From DASRHT01 sp035293765 (GTDB lineage: Bacteria > Chloroflexota > Ktedonobacteria > Ktedonobacterales > Ktedonobacteraceae), in the NCBI GenBank assembly GCA_035293765.1, contig DATGMF010000036.1, forward strand, positions 6,610-70,609: DNA of 64,000 bases. Direction: 5' to 3'. Position numbers and translations under genes: made by a program. Shown piece by piece: positions 8,697-17,516 of the stretch (its first letter is position 1; every line of letters begins with the position of its first letter). Under the pieces are notes generated by a model, which saw only the letters and a program-made list of their open reading frames with translations, was not told the DNA's origin and did no database searches.

Positions 8697-9827
8697 ATGG
8701 AGAGCAGACGAACTAGCCCAGGCACCAACCCCGACCAGGTGCTGGCAAAGATCGAGCGTGTGAGGCAGGCGCGGCGACAAAAGTTTTACCTGCGCGATGA
8801 ACGCATTACCCTGAGCCATGGCAGCGGCGGCAAGGCAACGCACAACCTGATCGAAGGCATCTTCGCCCCCGCCTTCTCCAATCCTCTACTCGACCGGATG
8901 GATGACGCGGCGGTTTTCCTGGCGGGTATTGCCAACGAAACGGCTCAGAATGCGCCACGCATGGCCTTCACTACCGATACCTATGTCGTCAGCCCGCTCT
9001 TCTTTCCAGGCGGCGATATCGGGAAGTTAGCGGTACATGGCACGATCAACGATCTGGCGATGGCAGGAGCGGAGCCGCTTTACCTCTCGGCGGGCTTCAT
9101 CCTGGAAGAGGGCTTCGCTGTTGCCGATCTGCGGCGTATCGTGTCCTCAATGGCGGAGGCGGCTCGTAATGCTGGCGTCGCCATCGTCACAGGCGATACC
9201 AAAGTCGTGCAGCGCGGCAAGGGAGATGGCATCTTTATCAACACGGCGGGCGTGGGGCTGGTGCGAGCGCCTGGCATGATCGGCCAGAACCAGTTGCGGC
9301 CAGGAGACAAAATCCTGCTTAGCGGCCCGATTGGCGATCACGGCATCGCCATTATGCTCGCCCGCGAAGGGCTTGAGCTTGAGAGCGAGATCAAGAGCGA
9401 TAGCGCACCACTGCATACGCTCGTCGCCTCTTTGCTGGATGTAGCAGGCGAAGGGCTTCATTGCCTGAAGGACCCGACGCGGGGGGGAGTTGCGACCTCA
9501 CTCAACGAAATGGCTCTTGCTTCCGAAGTCGTAATTATGCTGGATGAGGCCGCGATTCCGGTGCGCACAGAGGTACGGGGAGCGTGCGAGATCCTGGGGC
9601 TTGATCCCCTCACCATCGCCAACGAAGGCAAGCTGATCGCTATCGTCTCGCCCGACGTCGCTGATGCCGCCCTTGCTGCTATGCGCGCCCATCCACTCGG
9701 TCATGAGGCAGCGCTCATCGGCAGCGTTCAGGCCGAACCCGCATCAATGGTCTTCATGCAAACCGACATCGGTGGCAAACGTGTCCTGGACATGCTCGTT
9801 GGCGACCCGCTACCGCGTATCTGCTAA
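8697..9827 (+). CDS. hypE: HypE, carbamoyl dehydratase
   Basis: 376 aa with a GAAGGAG site. It has the AIR-synthase-like fold (LSHGSGGKATHNLI, DDAAVFL, GTINDLAMAGA, VTGDTKVV, DPTRGGVATSLNE) and ends in PRIC, the C-terminal cysteine that is carbamoylated by HypF and dehydrated to thiocyanate. The N-terminus is about 35 residues longer than the compact form. Last gene of the hyp operon, convergent with the group 3b hydrogenase operon 30 nt away. Confidence 0.97.
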   Translation: MESRRTSPGTNPDQVLAKIERVRQARRQKFYLRDERITLSHGSGGKATHNLIEGIFAPAFSNPLLDRMDDAAVFLAGIANETAQNAPRMAFTTDTYVVSPLFFPGGDIGKLAVHGTINDLAMAGAEPLYLSAGFILEEGFAVADLRRIVSSMAEAARNAGVAIVTGDTKVVQRGKGDGIFINTAGVGLVRAPGMIGQNQLRPGDKILLSGPIGDHGIAIMLAREGLELESEIKSDSAPLHTLVASLLDVAGEGLHCLKDPTRGGVATSLNEMALASEVVIMLDEAAIPVRTEVRGACEILGLDPLTIANEGKLIAIVSPDVADAALAAMRAHPLGHEAALIGSVQAEPASMVFMQTDIGGKRVLDMLVGDPLPRIC

Positions 9828-9857
9828 CGAGGATGCGATGTCATGCTCCGCTCCTTC

Positions 9858-11147
9858 TTATGCCTGGTCAATCTGTAATGTGAGAAAGTGGGTGGCGCAC
9901 GAGATACAGGGATCATAATTGCGAATAGCCTGTTCGCACTGCCACGTCAGTTGCTCTTTGGGCAGGTCAATATGCTGTTCAACGTAGTGGCGCAGGTCGT
10001 TTTCGATGGTTTTCTGATTTTGTGATGTTGGTGGGATAATTTTTGCTTCACGAATGAGTCCCTGATCGTCGAGGATATAGCGATGGTATAAGATACCGCG
10101 TGGGGCCTCTGTGCAGGCACATCCGTTCGATGCCACAGGATGTACCTCGACAAAAGGAAGGTCCGGCTGTTCGTATTGCTCAATCAGGCGCAGAGCTTCA
10201 TCAAAGGCGTAGAGAATTTCAACACTGCGCACAATAATGCTTTGAAAGGGGTTGTGACAGGTTGGCCCAAGCCCTGCCGTTCGCGCGGCCTCCTGAGCCA
10301 GAGGGGAGAGCCGGTCAAAGTTCAAATTGTAACGAGCTAGTGGCCCAGCAAAATAGGCTCCTCGCTCTTTGAGCCTGGAGTGCAAGGCATTGGAATAGGG
10401 CATGTGTTCTTCAATAAAATGCTTTTCGTACTCGCTGACTGCAATATCCAACCCTTTGTTGGAAACCAGGCGTCCCTCATTGAGCGGATATTCTTGCGGA
10501 TGGCGAAGCGCTACGAACTCGTAGTCCCGTACAAAATCGGGAAATGAGAATTGCGCGACCCAGCGCACCGTCTCTAGCGCAGCCTCTCGTCCCCACTTGA
10601 GTTGCTCCCGCAAAGGTCCAAATGCTTGCTTTGTGGGAGTGCTATAAAACCCGCCAACGCGCACATTCACTGGATGGATTTCGCGGCCTCCCAGGAACGC
10701 CATGAGCGCATTTCCAACCTTCTTCATCTGGAGGCCTCGTTTGACGATGTCGGGATAATCCTGGGCCATATGTATGGCATCAGGATAACCCAGAAAATCG
10801 GGGGCATGCAGCATATAGACATGCAGTGCATGGCTTTCAATCCATTCTCCACAGTAAATAAGCCGGCGAAGTAAACGGAGTGGCCCCTCTACGTGGGTCC
10901 CGAAAGCCTGTTCTATGGCATGGGTCGCGCTCATCTGGTAGGCAACTGGGCAGATCCCACAAATACGCGCAGTAATATCAGGTGCCTCGCTATATTTACG
11001 GCCGCGCAGAAATGCCTCGAAAAAGCGAGGAGGTTCAAAAATGTTCAGGTGGGCTTCCGTCACTGTATTGTTGCGGATCTTGATGGAGAATGCACCTTCA
11101 CCCTCGACACGAGCAAGATAGTCCACTTTGATGGTTTTTGTGTTCAT
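9858..11147 (-). CDS. [NiFe] hydrogenase alpha (large, catalytic) subunit, group 3b type
   Basis: 429 aa. Ni ligands are intact: RICGIC (Cys63, Cys66) and DPCISCATH near the end (Cys414, Cys417, His420), followed by a short tail of nine residues. The short chain and motifs (VDYLARVEGEG, EPPRFFEAFLRGR) fit the bidirectional NAD(P)-linked cytosolic group 3b (sulfhydrogenase) family. It overlaps the delta gene by 4 nt and is the last gene of the beta-CNB-gamma-delta-alpha operon. The intact hyp genes next door would mature it; no intact dedicated endopeptidase is seen. Confidence 0.95.
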   Translation of the reverse strand: MNTKTIKVDYLARVEGEGAFSIKIRNNTVTEAHLNIFEPPRFFEAFLRGRKYSEAPDITARICGICPVAYQMSATHAIEQAFGTHVEGPLRLLRRLIYCGEWIESHALHVYMLHAPDFLGYPDAIHMAQDYPDIVKRGLQMKKVGNALMAFLGGREIHPVNVRVGGFYSTPTKQAFGPLREQLKWGREAALETVRWVAQFSFPDFVRDYEFVALRHPQEYPLNEGRLVSNKGLDIAVSEYEKHFIEEHMPYSNALHSRLKERGAYFAGPLARYNLNFDRLSPLAQEAARTAGLGPTCHNPFQSIIVRSVEILYAFDEALRLIEQYEQPDLPFVEVHPVASNGCACTEAPRGILYHRYILDDQGLIREAKIIPPTSQNQKTIENDLRHYVEQHIDLPKEQLTWQCEQAIRNYDPCISCATHFLTLQIDQA

Positions 11148-11923
11148 AATTCGTGCGCCTCACTCTCCTGACGGAATGGCTCAGCATAGGCGTTGAACGT
11201 CCGATACGTGTGCAAGAGATCCTGCTTGGAGACAGCAAGTTGTTGCCAACGTCTGCTCAATGAGATAGTATTGGGTGTTTCCTTTGGTCCGAAGCAGCCG
11301 TAGCACCCGCGATTGTATGCTGGACAGATCGCGCCACAGCCGGCGTGGGTAACCGGCCCGAGGCAGGGAATACCCTGCGCGACCATGACACAAACAGTGC
11401 CACGCAGCTTGCACTCCATACACACACTGTGCGGTGAGATGGCGGGTTTGCGCCGGTTCAGGTAGGCGCTGATGACTTCGACGAGTTGCTGTTTGTTGAT
11501 GGGACAGCCATGGAGTTCGAAATCAACCGGCACATGGGCAGAGATAGGGGTGGAGGTGCTGAGCGTTTTAATATACTGCGGGGTCGCGTAGACGACAGAG
11601 ATAAACTCTTCCACATGCTGAAAGTTACGCAGTGCCTGGATACCGCCTGCCGTTGCACAGGCACCGATAGTCACCAGATATTGTGAGACGCGACGGATGT
11701 GTCGAATACGCTCGGCATCATGCGGCGTGGTAATCGATCCTTCAACCAGTGAGAGATCGTAGGGGCCTTTGACCACGGCTCGCGAAGCCTCAGGGAAGCT
11801 GGCAATCTCAAGTTCGCCCGCTACCGCCAGCAGTTCATCTTCGCAATCCAGCAGGCTCAACTGACATCCATCGCAGGAGGCGAATTTCCAGACAGCCAGG
11901 GTCGGCTTATGCTCTCGGCTCAT
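11144..11923 (-). CDS. [NiFe] hydrogenase delta (small) subunit, group 3b type
   Basis: 259 aa. It starts WKFASCDGCQLSLLDCED (Cys17, Cys20, proximal cluster ligands) and has GACATAGG, HGCPINKQQ and a C-terminal cysteine set (CMECKLRGTVCVMV, GCGAICP, GCYGCFGP) for the other FeS clusters. It has no Tat signal, so the enzyme is cytosolic. It passes electrons from the NiFe site to the gamma/beta diaphorase part. Confidence 0.94.
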   Translation of the reverse strand: MSREHKPTLAVWKFASCDGCQLSLLDCEDELLAVAGELEIASFPEASRAVVKGPYDLSLVEGSITTPHDAERIRHIRRVSQYLVTIGACATAGGIQALRNFQHVEEFISVVYATPQYIKTLSTSTPISAHVPVDFELHGCPINKQQLVEVISAYLNRRKPAISPHSVCMECKLRGTVCVMVAQGIPCLGPVTHAGCGAICPAYNRGCYGCFGPKETPNTISLSRRWQQLAVSKQDLLHTYRTFNAYAEPFRQESEAHEL

Positions 11924-11924
11924 C

Positions 11925-12764
11925 TCAGATTTCCCCCTTTGTCAGAAGGCGTTGCACGCGGCTATATTGGAAAACAGGCCCATCCCGGCACACAAAATAA
12001 GGTTGGTACTGGCAGTGCCCACAGAAACCAACAGCACATTTCATATTACGTTCCATAGAGACATAGATCTGTTCTGCTGTCACGCCACGGGCCTCCAAGC
12101 CTGCGGCAGTAAAACGCATCATTATTTCCGGGCCGCAAACAAAGGCAATAGTTTTGCTGGGATCAAATGGCGCACGGGGAATCAGCCTGGTGACGACACC
12201 AACGCTGCCATGCCACTCATTGGTAGCATGATCGACGGTGATATACACATCTAGATCCAGCCGTCCTCGCCAGCGCTTCAGCTCTCGACGATAGAGGATA
12301 TCCTCAGGAGCTTTTGCTCCATAGAGCAAGATCACTCTCCCATACTGCTCGCGGCGGGTAATGAGCTGGTACATCGTCGAACGTAGCGGGGCCAACCCGA
12401 TGCCACCTGCTGCAATGACTACATCTTTACCAACCCCCTGCTCGATTGGCCAGTGACTGCCAAAGGGTCCGCGTACCCCCAACGTATCTCCCGGTTTGAG
12501 TTGTTGCAGGGCGCGTGAAACGATGCCAACGGCACGTGTCGTATGAATAAGTGGTCGAGGTTTGTCGGGATCACCACTGATCGAGATGGGGATCTCGCCC
12601 ACGCCGAAAACGTAGAGCATATTGAACTGGCCGGTCGCAAACGGCGGGATAGCGCTATCGTCATCCGGTTCCAGTTCCAGGGTGAACGTGTCAAGCATTT
12701 CATGCCGCACCCGCTGTACCCGGTAAAGCTTCGGCAGCATGGGATCAGAGAATGTGACACTCAT
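11925..12764 (-). CDS. Hydrogenase gamma subunit, FAD/NAD(P)-binding oxidoreductase
   Basis: 279 aa, ferredoxin-NADP reductase-like: FAD-binding barrel (RPLIHTTRAVGIVSRAL), NAD site (VVIAAGGIGLAPLRS, ILLYGAKAPEDILY, AFVCGPEIMM), then the [2Fe-2S] cysteines (KCAVGFCGHCQY, VCRDGPVF) of the PyrK/HydG family. It moves electrons between NAD(P)H and the small subunit. It overlaps the cyclic-nucleotide-binding gene by 4 nt. Confidence 0.93.
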   Translation of the reverse strand: MSVTFSDPMLPKLYRVQRVRHEMLDTFTLELEPDDDSAIPPFATGQFNMLYVFGVGEIPISISGDPDKPRPLIHTTRAVGIVSRALQQLKPGDTLGVRGPFGSHWPIEQGVGKDVVIAAGGIGLAPLRSTMYQLITRREQYGRVILLYGAKAPEDILYRRELKRWRGRLDLDVYITVDHATNEWHGSVGVVTRLIPRAPFDPSKTIAFVCGPEIMMRFTAAGLEARGVTAEQIYVSMERNMKCAVGFCGHCQYQPYFVCRDGPVFQYSRVQRLLTKGEI

Positions 12765-13246
12765 CTACTCGGCCCTCCCCCACTTCCTGGGTTGACATTG
12801 TAGATATCGAGCAATTGCAGGCGCGTCGCCTGGAGCCGCTGGATGAGAATATGCGCCACACGTTTCATCAGCTCGTAACCCAGATCGTGATCAGTCTCGC
12901 CTTTTTCGCGTAAGCAGACACCATCCAGCATTATCGCGCGGATCGGCTCGACTGCCCGTGCGCTGAAATGCCAGCGATAGGGCGGAAAGAGCCAGGACCA
13001 GCCAAGTACCTCTCCTGTTTCGATGGTTTCGATAGTTACTGGTTGATGCGGTGTTGCGACTGTCTCTAAGGCGATCCTGCCCTCGCGAATCAGGTAAAAG
13101 TGGGCTGCCTGCTCCCCTTCATGAAACAGATAGCGCCCAGCATGAAAACGGACATTGATAGCGCACCTGGTAATGAGTTCCATATACCGCGCATCAAGTC
13201 CTTGAAAGAAGGGATGTGCCGCCAGAATTGCTTCGAGTGTTTGCAT
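12761..13246 (-). CDS. Cyclic nucleotide-binding domain protein without DNA-binding domain
   Basis: 161 aa. The sequence is one CRP-like sensor fold (HPFFQGLDARYMELI, AGRYLFHEGEQAAHFYLIREG, GEVLGWSWLFPP) with no helix-turn-helix after it, so it is not a classical transcription factor. It is embedded between beta and gamma with 1-nt and 4-nt overlaps. That suggests it is made in step with the hydrogenase and may bind it or report a nucleotide signal. As far as I recall, related operons in actinobacteria also carry such a gene. Confidence 0.85.
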   Translation of the reverse strand: MQTLEAILAAHPFFQGLDARYMELITRCAINVRFHAGRYLFHEGEQAAHFYLIREGRIALETVATPHQPVTIETIETGEVLGWSWLFPPYRWHFSARAVEPIRAIMLDGVCLREKGETDHDLGYELMKRVAHILIQRLQATRLQLLDIYNVNPGSGGGPSR

Positions 13247-14406
13247 TACGCGTCATCTCCCCTGGTATTTGTCACATGTTCGCTCGCACGGATCGCCCGA
13301 ACTTCTTCCGTAATGTCAATGCCAACCGGGCACCAGGTAATGCAGCGTCCACAGCCAACGCAGCCAGAGGTGCCGAACTGATCAATCCAGCTCGCCAGCT
13401 TGTGAGTCATCCACTGTCGGTACCGCGCTTTGGTGGAAGAGCGGACACTGCCGCCAACGATGTAGGAGAAATCCATGGTGAAACAGGAATCCCATTTGCG
13501 CCAGCGCTCTGCTCGTTTTCCACTAAGATCGGTGGTATCTTCCACTGTCGTGCAGAAGCAGGTCGGGCAGACCATGGTGCAGTTTCCACAGGTCAGACAG
13601 CGTGAGGCCACATCCTCCCAGCGCGGATGATCAGCATTGCGATAGAGCAATTCCTTGATATCGGTCGTGTCCATGGTCCGTCCCATCTGCGCAGCAGTAT
13701 CCGCAACGATGTACTCCGCCTGTGCAATTTCTTCCGCACTGGCCCGACGATGAGAAACAGAGCGAAGAAGCTCCACACCAAGTTCTGTGCCAACTTCGAT
13801 CAGGAAGAAATGCTGGTGTTCAGCCAGCACTTCGGTAAGCGCCAGGTCGAAGTCAGAGGTTACCTTTGGGCCGGTTTGCATCGAGGTGCAGAAGCACGTT
13901 CCACCTGCCTGTCCACAATTGACCGCGATAAGGCAAATCTGCTCGCGCTGCGCTTGATATGCAGGATCGCGATAGGCAGTATGCAGAAAGACTTTATCTT
14001 GAATAGCGATGGCATGAAGCTCACAGGAACGCACCCCAAGAAAGGCGAGTTTCGGAGGCTGCTGACCCTCCGGCTGGAACTGAATCTCCCTTTCGGTGCG
14101 TTGAGCCGACCATAACCGCAACACTGGGGGATGGAGAAACTTTTTCCAGGAATGTGGCCCGACCGTATAGCCAAACAGCGCCGAGTCGCCGCGCTTTTTG
14201 AGACGATAGTAGCCACCGTCTTGCTCGTCGGTATAGCCCATTGGCAAATCTTCAACAGAGTTCAGGGTATCGTACACGATGGCGTTTTCGCGCACTGTTG
14301 GCCCAACTACCTGGTATCCCAGACCATGTAGACTTACCAATAGCTGAGGGAAATGCTCACGCGTGACTATTACCTGGTCACCCTGTTGTAAATCATTCGT
14401 GCCCAT
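13246..14406 (-). CDS. Hydrogenase beta subunit, 4Fe-4S dicluster protein
   Basis: 386 aa. C-terminal half has two tetra-cysteine motifs (CLTCGNCTMVCPTCFC and CVGCGRCITWCPVGID). The N-terminal part has further cysteines (GVRSCELHAI, NCGQAGGTCFCTSM) typical of group 3b beta/HydB subunits. It is the electron-transfer link of the hydrogenase and the first gene of the operon. Array C of TGTGA boxes lies about 200 nt upstream. Confidence 0.93.
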   Translation of the reverse strand: MGTNDLQQGDQVIVTREHFPQLLVSLHGLGYQVVGPTVRENAIVYDTLNSVEDLPMGYTDEQDGGYYRLKKRGDSALFGYTVGPHSWKKFLHPPVLRLWSAQRTEREIQFQPEGQQPPKLAFLGVRSCELHAIAIQDKVFLHTAYRDPAYQAQREQICLIAVNCGQAGGTCFCTSMQTGPKVTSDFDLALTEVLAEHQHFFLIEVGTELGVELLRSVSHRRASAEEIAQAEYIVADTAAQMGRTMDTTDIKELLYRNADHPRWEDVASRCLTCGNCTMVCPTCFCTTVEDTTDLSGKRAERWRKWDSCFTMDFSYIVGGSVRSSTKARYRQWMTHKLASWIDQFGTSGCVGCGRCITWCPVGIDITEEVRAIRASEHVTNTRGDDA

Positions 14407-14604
14407 TGCACAGGTATCCTTCGTCTCTTCTCATCATCGACGCATTTCTAGAATCTAGTATAGAGGCATCGCGGAAACGTTTCATCATGAACAGATTGCC
14501 GTCGCCATTGGCTGCAAAGCTGAACAACCTAGGCAATCTATCCGATAAGGACAAACTTCTCCCACCCATCTGATATCCGATACAGGCAGCATAAAGACTG
14601 AAGG

Positions 14605-14652
14605 TCACCAGACCATCACAGGCGAAGGAAAAAGTCACACAAAAAGATCACA
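14605..14652 (-). promoter_or_regulatory. TGTGA tandem-box array C (upstream of hydrogenase operon)
   Basis: On the minus strand: TTGTGA box from 14652, TGTGT from 14641, TGTGA from 14620 and GGTGA from 14609, spaced 11, 21, 11 bp and pointing at the hydrogenase beta gene. The rest of the 14407-14750 intergenic region holds a terminator hairpin (14659-14678) and a second stem (14691-14702 with 14713-14724); no gene is seen. Confidence 0.58.
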
Positions 14653-14658
14653 AAAAGC

Positions 14659-14678
14659 GGCTGTGTTGCAACACAGCC
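14659..14678 (-). terminator. Perfect 20-bp palindrome with T-tract, terminator of the 818-aa protein gene
   Basis: GGCTGTGTTGCAACACAGCC is a perfect inverted repeat. On the minus strand it is followed by GCTTTTTG, and it lies 73 nt past the stop of the gene at 14751-17207. Confidence 0.65.
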
Positions 14679-14750
14679 AGTTTTGATCAAGCAAAAGCGC
14701 GAACATACTTGCTCGCGCCTTTGCTATTATTGCTCACACAAGCGGTAGCT

Positions 14751-17207
14751 TTATCCGCTGATGAGTACCTTCATCACGACGTCGCTGACAATCGAGCCAT
14801 CAACCGGGGTAGAAGAGTACAAGGCTATTACCCCTTCCTGAGTTCCACCGTGGAAGCTAGCATTGTAGCGAATCTGAACGGTAAACGTCGTAGGAGTGGG
14901 TGGCATCGTCGGCTTGTCCCCCATAGCGAAACCGTAGCCGATATCAGTGTAAAGGTGGTCCAGGATATGCACGACGCCGATTTGATTCTCGAACAATGGC
15001 GTGCCATTGCCGGCTACCGTGGCAGGGCTGGTTATAAGGGCATTTTTCTGCGGAGAAGTAATCGCTATACTATCGGACTGGAGCGCGATTGCTACCCACA
15101 TATTGTGGATGTTACCTTCTAACCTGCTCAGCGTCACTCTGGTGATAAAGGGTCCGACGTGGACGCGAGGATTCTGTACCTGGACGACTGCATCAACATC
15201 CTGTGCGCTGCCGCCGCTCAAGATTTTCGTTTGTGCGGTAGGTAACCACTGGAGAAACTTCACGGCGGCGTTGAGAGCGACCTTCGCGGCATCGTTCTTC
15301 CAGGCATCCTGGCCGTTATTCACAGCACGCTGATCATTTTCAGCCTGCCAGCGTGTCAGGTCCGGGAAGATGCCAGGGAAGGCCACCTGGACAAAGGAAC
15401 CCTTGCCCGCGTTCCACTTGAATTCGCGGAAAAGATCCTGCGTCATCTGTGTGGCTCCCTTATTGATGCTGGAGTTCGGATCAACCTCAGCCGTCATAAT
15501 GGTGCTATAGGCACTGATCGCGGCTCCCGCGTTAGTCAGTCCGGTGAGCTTGAAAAGCTGTACCGGTTTGGCGTCGGTGATGCGGTCGTAGACGTAGATG
15601 TCTCGTACAGTGGAGCTATTTTCGTAGAAGACCGTGACCAGGGCCTGCAGGGATGGGTCGCCCTTCATATTGGCGCAACTGATCTGGGTCACTCTGGAAA
15701 CGCCTGCCTGCGCTCCAACAATAGGATTCCAGTAGGCTGGATCTTGCACTTTGTCAGGGCAGGGGAGGGAACCCAGCGCCACGCCGGGCTCCGGGTCCAG
15801 TAATACTTTTCTCATCACCGCCGTTGCTGGCTCATCGCTGATTCCCCCGTTCGCTTCCTGAACCTCTACAATGCCTTCTTGCACGCCGTTATGGAAAGTT
15901 GTATTGTAGATGACTCTGGTCGAGAACGGGCCTTTCCCCATGCCGACCTGGGAGGCCGTAACAGTGGCATGGCCGATGTCAGTGTACAGGTGGTCCAGCA
16001 CCATCGCCTTGCCGATCACCGCTTCAAAGGCACTCCCCTGGCCCTCGATTGTGACCGGGCTGGCGATCAGTGTACGCGCCTGGGGCGATGCGACCGAGAG
16101 CAGAGTTGTATCTTCGACTGCTATTACGACCCAATAGTTATGGGTGCTACCTTCGAGGCGGCTCAGCGTGACGATAATCGTTGGATTGTTGTTGACCGTC
16201 GTTGACTCCACTACTCGAACAGTGGCATAGACATCCTGGGCACCGCCACCGCTAACAAGCGTGCCGGTGGCAGGGCGGGTCCAGTTGAGAAAGCGCGAGG
16301 CCAGCCGCTGGGCAACCTGAACTGGATCGTTCTTCCAGGTATCCAGGCCATGATTGACCTGAGCCTGCGCTGCTTCAGCTTGATAGCGCGTCAGGTCCGG
16401 GAAGATGCCAGGGAAGGCTACCTGTACCAGCGCCTGCTGACCAGCATCCCAAGCAAATTCGCGGAAGAGATCCGGTGTCAACTGGGCATCAGGCTTGCCA
16501 GCGTTGATGCCAGAGTTCTGATCGACTTCAGCCGTTAGAATAGTGTTGTAGTAACTGATTTTGGCATCACCTTTGGAGAGTCCTTGCAGCTTGAAGAGCT
16601 GTTTGGGCGTTGCACTGGTGATCTTGTCAAAAACGTAGGCATCAAGCGTTGCGCCTGTGCCACTATGACGTGCCGTCACTAATGCTTGTAAAGAGGTGTT
16701 CCCCAGGACGTTGGCGCAACTCACGCTCTCGACCAGGGATACGCCCGCCTTCGCGCCAATGATTGTGTTCCAGTAAGCCGGGTCTTTCACTGCGGAGGGA
16801 CAGGCTTGTGGACCGAACGTTACCCCGGGCGTGGGGAGCGGCGTGACATCGCTGCCACTGGGTGGAGGCGTACCCGGGACGGTCGTGGGGAGAGATGTGA
16901 CCGTCGGCGCGGGAGTGGCTGTCCCGTTGGGATTGGGGTGAGCGTTCAGTTGCGCAAAAACTACCAGGCCACTCGTCAAGAGCACTACCACGATAACCGC
17001 TACAATGGTCGCGATTGTCCAGGGGTTGTTCCTGGGCCGGGGCGGCTGTACATGCAACGGTGGTGGGGGAGGTGATGGAGGTGGCACAGATGGTATCCTC
17101 TGCTCATGCATGGTATCTTCCGTGTAGATCGAGTCAGGAGGTGGCGCATCGCTGCGCTGGAGCAGGTCTTTCTGCTCTGTTTCAGTGTCATGCTTGTACG
17201 TACTCAT
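14751..17207 (-). CDS. Single-pass membrane protein with two copies of an extracellular domain, unknown function
   Basis: 818 aa. Layout: acidic/polar cytosolic head, proline-rich stretch (about 41-60), one membrane helix (about 63-85), a Thr/Pro linker, then two homologous domains of about 330 residues each. Both start with CP..V.DPAYWN.I.GA.AGVS, continue with QALVT, QLFKL.GL, T.LTAEVD-type text, DLFREF.W, QVAFPGIFPDLTR.QAE, DTWKND/DAWKND, and end in LDHLYTDIG and RYN.SFH. The duplication is internal and old, since the copies are clearly diverged. I do not recognise the family. Probably a surface or envelope protein. Array D lies upstream. Confidence 0.8.
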   Translation of the reverse strand: MSTYKHDTETEQKDLLQRSDAPPPDSIYTEDTMHEQRIPSVPPPSPPPPPLHVQPPRPRNNPWTIATIVAVIVVVLLTSGLVVFAQLNAHPNPNGTATPAPTVTSLPTTVPGTPPPSGSDVTPLPTPGVTFGPQACPSAVKDPAYWNTIIGAKAGVSLVESVSCANVLGNTSLQALVTARHSGTGATLDAYVFDKITSATPKQLFKLQGLSKGDAKISYYNTILTAEVDQNSGINAGKPDAQLTPDLFREFAWDAGQQALVQVAFPGIFPDLTRYQAEAAQAQVNHGLDTWKNDPVQVAQRLASRFLNWTRPATGTLVSGGGAQDVYATVRVVESTTVNNNPTIIVTLSRLEGSTHNYWVVIAVEDTTLLSVASPQARTLIASPVTIEGQGSAFEAVIGKAMVLDHLYTDIGHATVTASQVGMGKGPFSTRVIYNTTFHNGVQEGIVEVQEANGGISDEPATAVMRKVLLDPEPGVALGSLPCPDKVQDPAYWNPIVGAQAGVSRVTQISCANMKGDPSLQALVTVFYENSSTVRDIYVYDRITDAKPVQLFKLTGLTNAGAAISAYSTIMTAEVDPNSSINKGATQMTQDLFREFKWNAGKGSFVQVAFPGIFPDLTRWQAENDQRAVNNGQDAWKNDAAKVALNAAVKFLQWLPTAQTKILSGGSAQDVDAVVQVQNPRVHVGPFITRVTLSRLEGNIHNMWVAIALQSDSIAITSPQKNALITSPATVAGNGTPLFENQIGVVHILDHLYTDIGYGFAMGDKPTMPPTPTTFTVQIRYNASFHGGTQEGVIALYSSTPVDGSIVSDVVMKVLISG

Positions 17208-17516
17208 ATGTTTGCTCCGTACAGAACTAGCTATTTATATACAAAATGATTCACTCTCTTCTTCCTCATTAATAGAGTATAGATATTATATGTATCATGT
17301 TGATCACTTACGATTAGAGAAGTATCACAATGAAATCACTGGCGCATAAGCTAGTGTTTGCTTCTCAGTATGAGGGTGTTGCAAAAAACGAGGCAGATGG
17401 TGGTGGTAGAGAGTTCCTCCTCTGTCCAGTTTGGGCTGCTCCCCCAAACAGTTCAGCGATGAACGCCGCTTGACGAGAACGCTCCCCTTCTCAGCCACAC
17501 TTACGGCACACGGGAA
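17208..17516. other. Intergenic region with array D, no gene seen
   Basis: Contains the TGTGA-type array D near the left part. A small GTTTGGG/CCCAAAC stem lies at 17429-17449. No convincing coding frame or recognised mobile-element fragment. Confidence 0.4.
17304..17340 (-). promoter_or_regulatory. TGTGA tandem-box array D (upstream of duplicated-domain protein)
   Basis: On the minus strand AGTGA from 17340, TGTGA from 17329 and AGTGA from 17308, spaced 11 and 21 bp. Degenerate, but with the same phasing and orientation as the stronger arrays. Confidence 0.38.
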
